From Clostridiales bacterium (GTDB lineage Bacteria; Bacillota; Clostridia; Oscillospirales; CAG-272), in assembly GCA_012511425.1 (NCBI GenBank), contig JAAZGC010000241.1, positions 1-19,385 of the forward strand: DNA of 19,385 nt, in the 5' to 3' direction. Position numbers and translations under genes: made by a program. Below are positions 7,934 through 15,509 of this stretch, piece after piece. Position 1 is the stretch's first letter; the number at the start of each line of letters is the position of its first letter. The notes under the pieces were generated by a model that saw nothing but the letters and a program-made list of their open reading frames with translations, was not told the origin of the DNA and did no database searches.

Positions 7934-8791
7934 TTAACCGATGAATCTCCTGATATTTTCAAGTCCTACAGCAATTCCCTTGATGTTGTCTTCCATCCCT
8001 TCGAATTCGATTGCGACATAACCGTCGTAACCGGATCTCTTAAGGATGTTCAGCGACTGGCAGGCTTTTCCGTCGCCGTGGCCGACTATCGCGCCGCGCA
8101 GATAGTTGCCGGAACGGGTACGGAACCAGCCGGCACCGGGATTCACATCCATTCCGGATTTCCAGAAGAAGTCTTTTGCATGAACATGGATTGCGTAAGG
8201 AGCCATTACTCCAACGGCCTTGACCGGATCCTCATCGGCGCACATAAAGTTTCCGATATCGACAAGAGCGCCGAAGTTGGGACTGCCGACTCCATTAATG
8301 ATTCGTTCGACACGGCAGCTGTCCTGAGCAAAGAAACCGTGGTTCTCGGTCATTGTTTGAACGCCTTTCTGTTCGGCGTACTTGGTTAACTCGGAGCATC
8401 CCTTTACTATGCGGGGAAGTGCGTCGTCAAATCCGATCGAATATTTTCTTCCGCCCGCGAAACCGTATGCGGTATCGTGGCGCATCTTTTTAACTCCGAG
8501 AGCTGCGGCAAAATCAACTTCTTTATGGAGACGCTTTACTTCGTCTTCAAGTATACCGTTTGAGCCGTTTAGAAAATCGGCTCCGGTAACGGCGGAATTC
8601 GGTTCAAGACCTTTGGAAAGAGTATATTCTTTAAGCTCTTTCGCAAGATCAAGGTCAAAGTTGTTTGTCCAACCGCCGTAGCAGAACTCAAAGCCGTCAA
8701 AGCCGAGTTCCGCAGCTTTGTCTATCAGACCCTTGATACCCAGGGAATCGTTATAACCGCCGAAGCTGTAGCTGCTAACCGAAACTTTCAT
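7934..8791 (-). CDS. Sugar phosphate isomerase/epimerase family protein (AP-endonuclease-2-like TIM barrel)
   Basis: A 285-residue TIM-barrel protein of the xylose-isomerase-like family. The first strand is MKVSVSSYSFGGYN, followed by LGFDGFEFCYGG (29-40). Likely divalent-metal ligands lie in TENHG (Glu149), VDIGNFM (Asp178), IHVHAKDF (His204) and AIEFEGMED (Glu264). These are the usual positions in sugar epimerases and inosose/hydroxypyruvate isomerases. The exact sugar cannot be deduced. I chose the ATG at 8791, with GAGGTG seven bases upstream, rather than an in-frame start at 8839 whose extra 16 residues have no family similarity. The gene is monocistronic, with a promoter at 8869-8897 and a terminator at 7897-7922. 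Confidence 0.88.
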   Translation of the reverse strand: MKVSVSSYSFGGYNDSLGIKGLIDKAAELGFDGFEFCYGGWTNNFDLDLAKELKEYTLSKGLEPNSAVTGADFLNGSNGILEDEVKRLHKEVDFAAALGVKKMRHDTAYGFAGGRKYSIGFDDALPRIVKGCSELTKYAEQKGVQTMTENHGFFAQDSCRVERIINGVGSPNFGALVDIGNFMCADEDPVKAVGVMAPYAIHVHAKDFFWKSGMDVNPGAGWFRTRSGNYLRGAIVGHGDGKACQSLNILKRSGYDGYVAIEFEGMEDNIKGIAVGLENIRRFIG

Positions 8792-8868
8792 TCTGTTCAC
8801 CTCATGGTTGATTTTCATATAGTATAATTGTGTTCGCACCGGACCGGCGCAAAAGATTAGTATAAATT

Positions 8869-8897
8869 ATTATATCATATTTTGCCGTCTTTGTAAA
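8869..8897 (-). promoter_or_regulatory. Sigma-A-like promoter of the isomerase gene
   Basis: On the minus strand TTTACA (8897-8892), a 17-base spacer and TATAAT (8874-8869) match the housekeeping consensus. TATGA directly precedes the -10 box, which is the extended -10 form common in Gram-positive bacteria. It would give a 5' leader of about 70 bases. Confidence 0.72.
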
Positions 8898-8998
8898 CCG
8901 TTTTAAGAAAATTATAATGGCATTTTACATAAACTATTTAATAACGCAGTTAATTTCTGACTGCATAAAATAAATTATATACATAGACAAAACGCCAA

Positions 8999-9016
8999 TA
9001 ATGTATATATTATTAC
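8999..9016 (+). promoter_or_regulatory. Operator-like motif upstream of the ACP promoter
   Basis: The motif TAATGTATATATTATTAC lies 28 bases upstream of the ACP -35 box and overlaps an imperfect AATAAT/ATTATT inverted repeat. It resembles two 16-base sites at the ABC gene promoter (18192-18207 and 18243-18258) but has two extra central bases. The AT-rich context makes chance similarity possible. Confidence 0.3.
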
Positions 9017-9043
9017 AAATTATCCGAATTAACACAAAATACC

Positions 9044-9072
9044 TTGACAAAATTAAGCATAAACATTATAAT
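9044..9072 (+). promoter_or_regulatory. Strong sigma-A promoter of the ACP gene
   Basis: TTGACA at 9044-9049, a 17-base spacer and TATAAT at 9067-9072 are a perfect match to the housekeeping consensus, which suggests high expression. Transcription would start near 9079, giving a leader of about 74 bases before the ATG at 9153. Confidence 0.88.
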
Positions 9073-9152
9073 ATATCTTTGTAAGACTGTGTGATTGTAT
9101 TCACATTATTTTTGTGATTTTAAATCAATGTAATTCGGAGGTACCGTCTGAA

Positions 9153-9422
9153 ATGGGTTTGAACATGTATGAAACCGTTAAAAAAATACTGATTGATGAT
9201 CTGCAGATCGAGGACAGCGAAATAAAACCGGAATCAGAGCTGATAAACGATCTCGGAATCAATTCTCTTGAGCTTGCCGACCTGGTTATGAACTGCGAAG
9301 ATAAGCTGGGAATCGAAATCAAAGACGAAGAGATACGTGACTTTGTTACCGTAAGCGATGTCGTCGCATATCTTGAAAAAACTGTCAGCGCAAAAGACAG
9401 CGCCAAAAAAGGCCGCAGATAA
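9153..9422 (+). CDS. acpP: Acyl carrier protein
   Basis: An 89-residue acidic acyl carrier protein. The phosphopantetheine attachment site is LGINSLELADLV (34-45), with Ser38 as the modified residue. The usual Asp before the serine is Asn here (NSL instead of DSL), a tolerated variant. Helix 3 and the remainder fit well: EDKLGIEIKDEEI (49-61) and FVTVSDVVAYLEK (64-76). The C-terminus has a basic tail, KDSAKKGRR, that is unusual for an otherwise acidic ACP. The ATG at 9153 lies ten bases after GGAGGT (9137-9142); an upstream GTG in the same frame precedes that site and is rejected. No fatty-acid synthesis gene is adjacent, so the gene may serve general metabolism or a dedicated acylation pathway. 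It is followed at 60 bases by a NERD-like gene. Confidence 0.9.
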   Translation: MGLNMYETVKKILIDDLQIEDSEIKPESELINDLGINSLELADLVMNCEDKLGIEIKDEEIRDFVTVSDVVAYLEKTVSAKDSAKKGRR

Positions 9423-9482
9423 AACAATAATCTCTTGATAAAAGCGGCATCTCTTAAAATAATCATAAAGGAAGGTGAGGAT

Positions 9483-10289
9483 ATGGGTGCGCTGAAAGCG
9501 GTATTGATTATTGCCGCCGTGCTTTTGCTGTTGTTTTTAGCGTTTCTGATAGCCTTAAAGGTCAAATCCTCACTTGATTATGATAAAGTGATGAGGACAG
9601 CCAAACGGGACAAAAGATTCCTCGGGAAACTGCTCTCGACACAGTTCAGCAAGGGAAGATATATGCTGAACGTTGTCCTTCCGTACGGTCCCGACGGCAA
9701 AGACTCGGGACCTGTAGACGCCGTTGTTGTTTCGAAAGGCGGGATTGCAATAATAACCGCCAAATATTTCAGCGGCAAAGTGGTAAATCCGTATCGCGGA
9801 GATTGGACCGTAACAAATGCCGGCAATACCTGGCTTTTTCCGAATCTTTTTGAGAAAAATGCCGATTTTATCGAAGCGGTGAAAACCGTTATGAGGCGCG
9901 AAAAGCTATACAACATTCCGATACATAACATAGTTATGTTTGGTTCAAAGAATGTGAAGTTCTCAAGCAAGGAATCGACTCTTCTTACTCCCGAGCAGCT
10001 GATGCGGTATCTGCACGACATCAAAAACGATAAATTTCTTAACGGCAGTCAGCAGAAGGAAGTTATGCGCGCTTTTGCAAAATACCGCCGCAGAATCGTC
10101 AAAAGGAAAACGCAGCTGTCAGATAACCGGAATTTGCCCGCACCTGAACAGGGAACCGAATACAGAGCCGAACAGATAGCAGAACGAAACTCAGGACAAA
10201 GAGCCGATACAGCTTCGCTGACGGCGCCTGTCCGAAGGTCTCTCAAGCCTGCTGTTCAGAAGTCCGCTCAGATTGAAACACGTAAATAA
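9483..10289 (+). CDS. Membrane-anchored NERD-like domain protein
   Basis: A 268-residue protein. An N-terminal membrane segment (about 4-26, KAVLIIAAVLLLLFLAFLI) anchors a domain that fits the NERD (nuclease-related) pattern: VDAVVVSKGGIAIITAKYF (78-96), SGKVVNPYRGDW (97-108), then a helix and NIVMFGS (149-155). In typical NERD domains the core reads D-(x)n-E-x-K. Here Asp79 and Lys94 are present but the Glu position is Thr92 (ITAK), so nuclease-type chemistry is doubtful. The last 80 or so residues are basic and probably disordered (KYRRRIVKRK and following). The ATG at 9483 has a purine-rich AGGAAGGTGAGG just upstream. It is co-oriented with the ACP gene, 60 bases away, without a separate promoter that I can see. 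Confidence 0.72.
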   Translation: MGALKAVLIIAAVLLLLFLAFLIALKVKSSLDYDKVMRTAKRDKRFLGKLLSTQFSKGRYMLNVVLPYGPDGKDSGPVDAVVVSKGGIAIITAKYFSGKVVNPYRGDWTVTNAGNTWLFPNLFEKNADFIEAVKTVMRREKLYNIPIHNIVMFGSKNVKFSSKESTLLTPEQLMRYLHDIKNDKFLNGSQQKEVMRAFAKYRRRIVKRKTQLSDNRNLPAPEQGTEYRAEQIAERNSGQRADTASLTAPVRRSLKPAVQKSAQIETRK

Positions 10290-10310
10290 GCAACTCAACA
10301 TATATCAACC

Positions 10311-10344
10311 GGCTGCCGTCAGTCATAACATGGCTTCGGCAGCC
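10311..10344 (+). terminator. Inverted repeat, possible weak terminator
   Basis: The 8-bp arms GGCTGCCG (10311-10318) and CGGCAGCC (10337-10344) are perfectly complementary with an 18-base loop, 21 bases after the NERD-like gene. No T-run follows (TGTTCC), so it may be an inefficient terminator, a processing site or simply an RNA hairpin between the two genes. Confidence 0.4.
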
Positions 10345-10384
10345 TGTTCCATGCGATAACAGAGAATCAGGAAGACTACTTTAT

Positions 10385-11785
10385 ATGAACAAATTTCAAA
10401 ATTCGGAAGCCGATATAGCAATCATAGGCGGCGGGATCGGCGGTCTTATGTTTGCTCATCGTATTTCTATGCAGCGTCCCGATCTGAAAGTGATTTTGCT
10501 GGAAAAAGGTGCTCCGCTCGAAAAACGGGTATGTCCGATAATTGCACAGAAAACTTCAACCTGTGTCAACTGCCGTCACTGCGCTATTATGACCGGTTTG
10601 GGCGGTGCCGGCGCTTTTTCCGACGGCAAGTATATAATATCAACCGAATACGGCGGCTGGCTGCCGGAATATCTTCCGGGCAAGACCGTTATCGATTATA
10701 TCGAACAGGCGGATAAAATACTTGTCAGCTTCGGCGCATCAACCGAAAGATATATGCCTAGTGACGAGCTGAAAAAGCTCACCCTCCGATATGACCTTCA
10801 TATGCTCCAGGCACAGGTCAAGCATCTCGGAACCGACGAAAATTTCAAAACCATGTCACGAATGGTGAATTACCTGAAACAGGTTATAGAAATACGCACC
10901 GAAACAAATGTATATGATATCGATCGCGAGACCAATACCGTCTGCTGCGAAGATTATAAAACCGAAGAAAAATACAATATTAAAGCGAAGAAGATTATTA
11001 TTGCGGTCGGAAGAGCCGGCAGCCAGTTTTTCTCCGACTGGTGCTCAAGGCAAAAGATGCCCCTGCTTAACAATCAGGTGGATATCGGTGTCAGAGTCCA
11101 GCTTCCAGCAATAAACTGGCAAGACTTTTCAAAAATCATCTACGAGCCGAAAATAATCTACCGCTCAAAAGTTTACGGTGATGCGACCCGCATTTTCTGC
11201 TTCAACGAACGCGGAGCGGTGGTTACAGAAAACACCGACGGTGTTTTGACAGTCAACGGACACTCATACCGCGACAAATCAAGAGCAACCGAAAACTCAA
11301 ACTTCGCACTGCTGACTACAATTAAATTCACTAACCCCTTCAACAATCCCGTCGAATACGCCAGACATGTCGCCACGCTTGCCAATCTTATCAGCGGCGG
11401 TGAAGTGCTGGTGCAGCGTCTGGGAGACCTGAAACTCGGAAGACGAACCGATGCCCGCCGCCTAGCCGCTTCATCAACCCGTCCGACTTTAAATGCGGTT
11501 CCGGGAGATCTCTCCCTTTGTATGCCCAAGCGTCAGCTTGACAATATAATCGAGACTCTCGATGCTCTCAACAATATTGCTCCAGGAACCAACAACTACG
11601 ACACATTGCTCTACGGCGTCGAATGCAAGTATTACTCCGCACGTCCTGTGGCGAATGATTTCGAGCTTGCCGATTGCAAAGGCATCTATGCCATAGGCGA
11701 CGGCGCCGGATTCACAAGATCGCTGTCGCAGGCTTCTGCTAACGGTCTTTACGTCGCAGATAAAATACTGAAAGAGTGCTTCTGA
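10385..11785 (+). CDS. FAD-dependent dehydrogenase, COG2509-like
   Basis: A 466-residue flavoprotein. The N-terminal dinucleotide-binding fold is clear: ADIAIIGGGIGGLMFAHR (9-26), with the GxGxxG glycines at 15-20 and the ribose-binding Glu40 after the second strand (VILLEKG). It is followed by a cysteine cluster, CPIIAQKTSTCVNCRHC (Cys50, 60, 63, 66), and GLGGAGAFSDGKY (71-83), which I recognise as the hallmark of the uncharacterised COG2509 dehydrogenases. The C-terminal FAD site is IYAIGDGAGFTRSLSQA (434-450). Substrate and acceptor are unknown; the cysteines could bind an Fe-S cluster or zinc. The start is ATG 10385 with AGGAAG upstream. It is the last gene before a bidirectional terminator. 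Confidence 0.85.
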   Translation: MNKFQNSEADIAIIGGGIGGLMFAHRISMQRPDLKVILLEKGAPLEKRVCPIIAQKTSTCVNCRHCAIMTGLGGAGAFSDGKYIISTEYGGWLPEYLPGKTVIDYIEQADKILVSFGASTERYMPSDELKKLTLRYDLHMLQAQVKHLGTDENFKTMSRMVNYLKQVIEIRTETNVYDIDRETNTVCCEDYKTEEKYNIKAKKIIIAVGRAGSQFFSDWCSRQKMPLLNNQVDIGVRVQLPAINWQDFSKIIYEPKIIYRSKVYGDATRIFCFNERGAVVTENTDGVLTVNGHSYRDKSRATENSNFALLTTIKFTNPFNNPVEYARHVATLANLISGGEVLVQRLGDLKLGRRTDARRLAASSTRPTLNAVPGDLSLCMPKRQLDNIIETLDALNNIAPGTNNYDTLLYGVECKYYSARPVANDFELADCKGIYAIGDGAGFTRSLSQASANGLYVADKILKECF

Positions 11786-11797
11786 TAATAAAAAATG

Positions 11798-11821
11798 ACC
11801 GGAAGGTGCAGGCCTTCCGGT
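11798..11821. terminator. Bidirectional terminator between convergent genes
   Basis: Perfect 9-bp arms ACCGGAAGG (11798-11806) and CCTTCCGGT (11813-11821) surround a six-base loop. Upstream is a run of A (TAATAAAAAATG), which becomes a T-run on the minus strand. It therefore should stop the DUF4097 transcript strongly, and the FAD-dehydrogenase transcript less strongly because only TTT follows on that side. Confidence 0.82.
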
Positions 11822-11830
11822 TTAAACTGA

Positions 11831-12694
11831 CTATTTCTCTTCCTGCATGTTCCATTCGTAAACCGCAACATTTCCGCCCGTCAGTCTTATCCTGATGTTT
11901 ACGGTTGATATCGGAACTTCTGTCTTGTATTCGTTTTCAAGGGTTGTCCCCAAATATTCGATTTCTCCGCCGTCAACTGCTATATCAAACGACTGAGTAT
12001 CGGGATTAACGAGCACAATGCCGACACTGCTGTTCGATGCTTCAACGGAACATTCCTTCATGCTGCGGCTTTTGATGATGATATCGCTTTCGGAAGCCGA
12101 TATTGTCATTGTTGAAGAGGTAGAGACATTATTGATATTGACGGAGCCTCCCGTCATTTCGATCCGGTAATCGGTTTTGGCATTTATGTCGGAAATGGTA
12201 AAGCTGCTTTCTGAACCGTTAAAATCGATGACATTAATCTTGTCCGAAGAGGCTATATAAATGTTGACTTCCTTCTGCCGCTTAAGGAAACCGGTTCTGT
12301 TATAATACTGCAGATATTGCCTGATCCCCTTGAACTCAAACCCGCTTTCGGCAAAACTCATTATTGAAAAAATATTGAGCGAATCGTCGAGGCTGAAGCT
12401 TTGAGCCATGAGATTTGCCGAATATGTTCCGGCGGGGAAGTTGATGATCTCGCAGTATGAACGTTCACCCCTGCCGATATTCACAACGGTATCGGTAACA
12501 TTGAGAGATATCCGGTTAAGCTCCGTTTCGGAGAAATCTATTGTCTGTCTGATATCGCCGTCGGTCAGCTTTTCGGCTTCAAAAAGCTGTATGCCCTGCT
12601 TCTCGGCCATGCCTGCAGAAGTGAATAACAGCCCGAGTCCGGCGGCGATAACAACTACCGAAACAATCAGGAAAATTATTGATGCCGGTTTCAA
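11831..12694 (-). CDS. DUF4097-like membrane-anchored beta-repeat protein
   Basis: A 287-residue protein. An N-terminal membrane segment (about 5-27, SIIFLIVSVVVIAAGLGLLF) is followed by a long Ser/Asn/Thr-rich beta-repeat region. Short repeating strands such as FTISDINAKTDYRIEMTGG, SVNINNVSTS and TMTISASESDIII are typical of the DUF4097 (putative adhesin) beta-solenoid. Such proteins are usually encoded beside HAAS-domain proteins, exactly as here. Their role is not well established; envelope sensing or surface interaction is inferred. The start is TTG at 12694, overlapping the stop of the HAAS gene, and GGAGGTGA lies six bases upstream, so the TTG is well supported and the two are translationally coupled. 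Confidence 0.75.
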   Translation of the reverse strand: MKPASIIFLIVSVVVIAAGLGLLFTSAGMAEKQGIQLFEAEKLTDGDIRQTIDFSETELNRISLNVTDTVVNIGRGERSYCEIINFPAGTYSANLMAQSFSLDDSLNIFSIMSFAESGFEFKGIRQYLQYYNRTGFLKRQKEVNIYIASSDKINVIDFNGSESSFTISDINAKTDYRIEMTGGSVNINNVSTSSTMTISASESDIIIKSRSMKECSVEASNSSVGIVLVNPDTQSFDIAVDGGEIEYLGTTLENEYKTEVPISTVNIRIRLTGGNVAVYEWNMQEEK

Positions 12695-13947
12695 CTGATA
12701 TCACCTCCTCTGTCGATGTCTGCGGAACGTCTTTTCAAACTGTAATAAAGATCCTTCAGACTGCCGATTATCAGCTGAAGAAGCGCAGTAAGCTTTTTAA
12801 GCGCAAACGGCAGGAATCTTATTGCGATGTTGTAAATGATGATCGCCGAGAACATACATATTCCGCCGACCAAAAGTCCTAGACCGAGCTCGTAAAGGCC
12901 GATAGGCATTGCGGAAAACAGCTGAGTTATCCCGTAAATTATCCCGACAAGCGAAATAGCGGTACCGACCGCAACATCGGCTATCAGAAGTGCGATAAGC
13001 ACAACTATAAGCGCTGCAACCACCGCAAAGAGAACCCCGAAAACCACAAATACGGTAAGGTAGATCAAAGCCGTCAGCGGAAGCGCTGCAATGAACAATA
13101 CCCAGAATAAAGCTGAACCGCGGATTTTTTCTGTTTCATATATTTCATCAAACTGATAATCCTCAGCCGACGGAAATTGTTGCTGATAATAATCGTTTGG
13201 GTAACTTTCCTGCGGAATCTCCGCTACAGGCAGCTGCTTCGCGGGCAGGCTTTCTGCAGCCAGCTCGGGAAAATTTTGCTTATCGGCATTCTGCTCGGAT
13301 GTTATATCTCTGCGAGCCCGGTTGAAGCTTCCGGTCTGCCGTGCGGATACCGGTGTTTCCGACGTATTATACTTGCGTATCGCCGGACGGCTGCCGGTGC
13401 TCGTTAGTTTCTCCGGTTCGCGTTTTTCGTCAGGCAGATCGGCGGGAATAAACTGATGCATCGGCGATTCGTTTCCGGAAATAAGAGTTTTATTTTCGGA
13501 AAGATCATCTATTAATTCATCAGATGTTTCGGCATCGGCAGTTATCTCTTCGGGATCCGGCGAGAAAGGTTTATTTGGCTCTGTCAAATCCCTGTCGGTT
13601 TTAGGCGGTGTAATTTGACGCCGGGATATAATCTCGGTTCTGTAGTCACCTGCGACGATCATGGGTCTTCCGTCATCGGAAGGACCCGTTTCCTCACCAG
13701 CTGCTTTTACCTTGTTTATTTCCTGCGTGCCGAGCAGCTTCGCCTTTTTCTTCTGGATGAAAGTGGCGATGTTGGCTGCTATAATGTTAATCTGTTCCTT
13801 GTCATTAAGCGTTTCATTCAGCTCGTCTTCGTCAAGCGAATCAAGAAAATTTCGGGAAATTCGAAGCTGTTTTTCAATATCGCTGTCACTGACTCCAAGC
13901 GCTCTGAGTTTGTCTCCAAGGGAAGACAGATAAGAATTTATATCCAA
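12691..13947 (-). CDS. HAAS-domain (DUF1700-like) multi-spanning membrane protein
   Basis: A 418-residue protein in three parts. Residues 1 to about 65 (MDINSYLSSLGDKLRALGVS and SDIEKQLRISRNFLDSL) fit the helical HAAS domain. Residues about 75-270 are polar, Pro/Glu-rich and probably disordered. Residues about 278-395 contain about four membrane segments (for example FWVLFIAALPLTALIYLTVF), a typical DUF1700 tail. HAAS proteins usually occur with PadR-type regulators and DUF4097 partners; here only the DUF4097 gene is present. The 200-residue disordered insert is long for the family. The start is TTG at 13947, with GGAGGT ten bases upstream and no ATG available in that interval. The stop overlaps the DUF4097 start by four bases. 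Confidence 0.75.
   Translation of the reverse strand: MDINSYLSSLGDKLRALGVSDSDIEKQLRISRNFLDSLDEDELNETLNDKEQINIIAANIATFIQKKKAKLLGTQEINKVKAAGEETGPSDDGRPMIVAGDYRTEIISRRQITPPKTDRDLTEPNKPFSPDPEEITADAETSDELIDDLSENKTLISGNESPMHQFIPADLPDEKREPEKLTSTGSRPAIRKYNTSETPVSARQTGSFNRARRDITSEQNADKQNFPELAAESLPAKQLPVAEIPQESYPNDYYQQQFPSAEDYQFDEIYETEKIRGSALFWVLFIAALPLTALIYLTVFVVFGVLFAVVAALIVVLIALLIADVAVGTAISLVGIIYGITQLFSAMPIGLYELGLGLLVGGICMFSAIIIYNIAIRFLPFALKKLTALLQLIIGSLKDLYYSLKRRSADIDRGGDIS
12701..12708 (-). promoter_or_regulatory. Ribosome binding site that fixes the TTG start of the DUF4097 gene
   Basis: The minus strand reads GGAGGTGA six bases before TTG 12694. It is fully complementary to the 16S 3' end and lies within the last codons of the HAAS gene. 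It decides the unusual start codon. Confidence 0.8.
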
Positions 13948-14003
13948 AATTATTTTGACCTCCGTTTCCCCTTTAATAATAATATAATCAGGATGGTGCA
14001 GTT

Positions 14004-14711
14004 ATGAGAGCCCGTCATAAAAAACATTGCGCCGAAAGGCTTGCCGCTTGTAAGGAAATACTAATCCTTTCACCGGAAGATATGAAAATCATTCCTTACG
14101 GTATCGAACTGGGCTGCGGCAAAGGCGCATTTATAACAGAGCTTGCGAAAAGAAATCCGGATAAGAACTATCTTGCGGCAGAATCCAATAAGAACGTTGC
14201 GGTAACCGCAGCGGAAAGAGTAATGGCGTCAATAAATACCGATGAACCGATTAATAATATACGATTATTTGTCGGCGGCGCCGAAAGGCTGGGCGATTAT
14301 GTCAAACCCGGGAGCATCAGCCGGATATACATAAACCATCCGGATCCATGGCCCCGCAGAAATCACGAAAAACGCAGGCTCTCTTATCAGTCTTATGTAC
14401 ATATGTATTGGAATCTGCTTTGTGACGACGGAAAAGTTATATTCAAAACAGATAACCGCCCTCTCTTCGATTATTCGATTTCTTCGTTCAAAGATAACGG
14501 TTTTGATCTGACAGATGTCACATATGACCTTGTCAACAGTAAATATTATGACAGCGATATCATCTCCGAATATCAGGCATATTTCATTTCAAAAGGTTTG
14601 CCGATACATAGGTTCACCGCTGTGAAGCTTCCCGAATTCGTATTCCGTGATGATATCGACCGGGATTTTGTGACGATTCCGAAAATAAAGGAGCGTAATC
14701 CGGATAAATAA
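14004..14711 (+). CDS. trmB: tRNA (guanine-N7-)-methyltransferase TrmB
   Basis: TrmB methylates guanine 46 in the variable loop of tRNA using SAM. The 235-residue protein shows the SAM-binding motif IELGCGKGAFI (34-44) and the second-strand acid Glu60. It also has the signature NHPDPWPRRNHEKRRLSY (111-128), KTDN (148-151) and a C-terminal SEYQAYFISKG (188-198) corresponding to the usual TEYE element. The first signature is normally NFSDPWPK, so the His-Pro at 112-113 is a variation within the substrate pocket, but the DPWP core is intact. ATG 14004 follows GGATGGTG. The gene is divergent from the HAAS gene (56-base gap) and convergent with the nucleotidyltransferase gene (11-base gap). Confidence 0.93.
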   Translation: MRARHKKHCAERLAACKEILILSPEDMKIIPYGIELGCGKGAFITELAKRNPDKNYLAAESNKNVAVTAAERVMASINTDEPINNIRLFVGGAERLGDYVKPGSISRIYINHPDPWPRRNHEKRRLSYQSYVHMYWNLLCDDGKVIFKTDNRPLFDYSISSFKDNGFDLTDVTYDLVNSKYYDSDIISEYQAYFISKGLPIHRFTAVKLPEFVFRDDIDRDFVTIPKIKERNPDK

Positions 14712-14722
14712 ACTCCGTTTAA

Positions 14723-15481
14723 TTATCTTGAACTGAGAATATTTTCAATAATTCTGAGGTCTTCGAATGTGTTGACGCCCAAAAGTTCGGTTTCATCGGT
14801 CGTCGGCATGGCGTCGACCCTTTCTTTATTATTCCGCAGAACACCGGGAACATCGGTAAGATATAGCTCGTTTGTCAGCGAATTTATCTTGATTTCTTCG
14901 AGTGAGGAAACGAGTTTACCTGCATTAAAGACGTAGTTTCCGACATTTAGTTCCCGGATCAGTTTCTGATCGGGAGTGCAGTTTTTGTCTTCGACGATAG
15001 CTTTAAATTCCCCGTTTTTATCTCTGACTATTCGTCCGAACGGAATCTGTCTTTGTGAAATGCACGAGAGGAGAGTTGCGGCGCAGTTATTTTCGATATG
15101 ATGTGAAACTAACTTTTTTATTGTTTCCGGTTTTATCAGCGGAACATCGCCCTGAAGCACCAGGACAAGACCGTTGAAGCCGTTAAGCCCGGATTGAGCA
15201 GCCGCGCACTTTACGGCGTATCCGGTACCGTAGCCGCCGTCATCCTGTATTGCGAAGCGGTATCCTTTGCCGCCGAAACGATCAATAATCATTTCTTTCA
15301 TATAACCGACAACGATGCTGATATCCTCGGGCTTGACATTAAGCAGGGAAGATGAGTTAATGACATACTCGAGCAGCGGTTTTCCGTGGGCTTGACGCAG
15401 TACCTTCGGCATCGGATTATCTGTTTCGCTCATACGTGTGCCTTTTCCGGCGGCTAAAATGATGACTTTGATGTTGTCCAT
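14723..15481 (-). CDS. GlmU-type sugar-1-phosphate nucleotidyltransferase, single domain
   Basis: A 252-residue NTP transferase equal to the N-terminal half of GlmU. The nucleotide loop is VIILAAGKGTRMS (6-18) followed by PKVLRQAHGKPLLEYV (25-40). Other matching residues are Gln79 and the GTG region (YGTGYAV, 84-90), GDVPLI with Asp112, AIVEDK with Glu164, ELNVGNY with Asn179 and GVNTF with Asn237. These correspond to the UDP-GlcNAc pyrophosphorylase active site. The left-handed beta-helix acetyltransferase domain of full GlmU is absent, so acetylation must be done elsewhere or the sugar differs. I chose ATG 15481 (AAGGAAA upstream) over an in-frame TTG at 15517. It lies 28 bases after the GH106-like gene and probably shares its transcript. 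Confidence 0.88.
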   Translation of the reverse strand: MDNIKVIILAAGKGTRMSETDNPMPKVLRQAHGKPLLEYVINSSSLLNVKPEDISIVVGYMKEMIIDRFGGKGYRFAIQDDGGYGTGYAVKCAAAQSGLNGFNGLVLVLQGDVPLIKPETIKKLVSHHIENNCAATLLSCISQRQIPFGRIVRDKNGEFKAIVEDKNCTPDQKLIRELNVGNYVFNAGKLVSSLEEIKINSLTNELYLTDVPGVLRNNKERVDAMPTTDETELLGVNTFEDLRIIENILSSR

Positions 15482-15509
15482 AATACTGATTTCCTTGTAT
15501 GAGATTTTG

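Larger units (their letters stand above)
8792..9152. other. Divergent intergenic region
   Basis: This 361-base AT-rich region separates the leftward isomerase gene from the rightward acyl carrier gene. It holds one promoter for each direction (8869-8897 minus, 9044-9072 plus), an imperfect inverted repeat at 8997-9014 just upstream of the plus promoter, and the ACP ribosome binding site at 9137-9142. I found no convincing small gene or structured RNA in it. Confidence 0.7.

Noticed and set aside
13955..13988. Possible trmB promoter, TTGACC and TATAAT
   Set aside because: The spacer is 22 bases, too long for a sigma-A promoter, and the -35 candidate overlaps the HAAS ribosome binding site.
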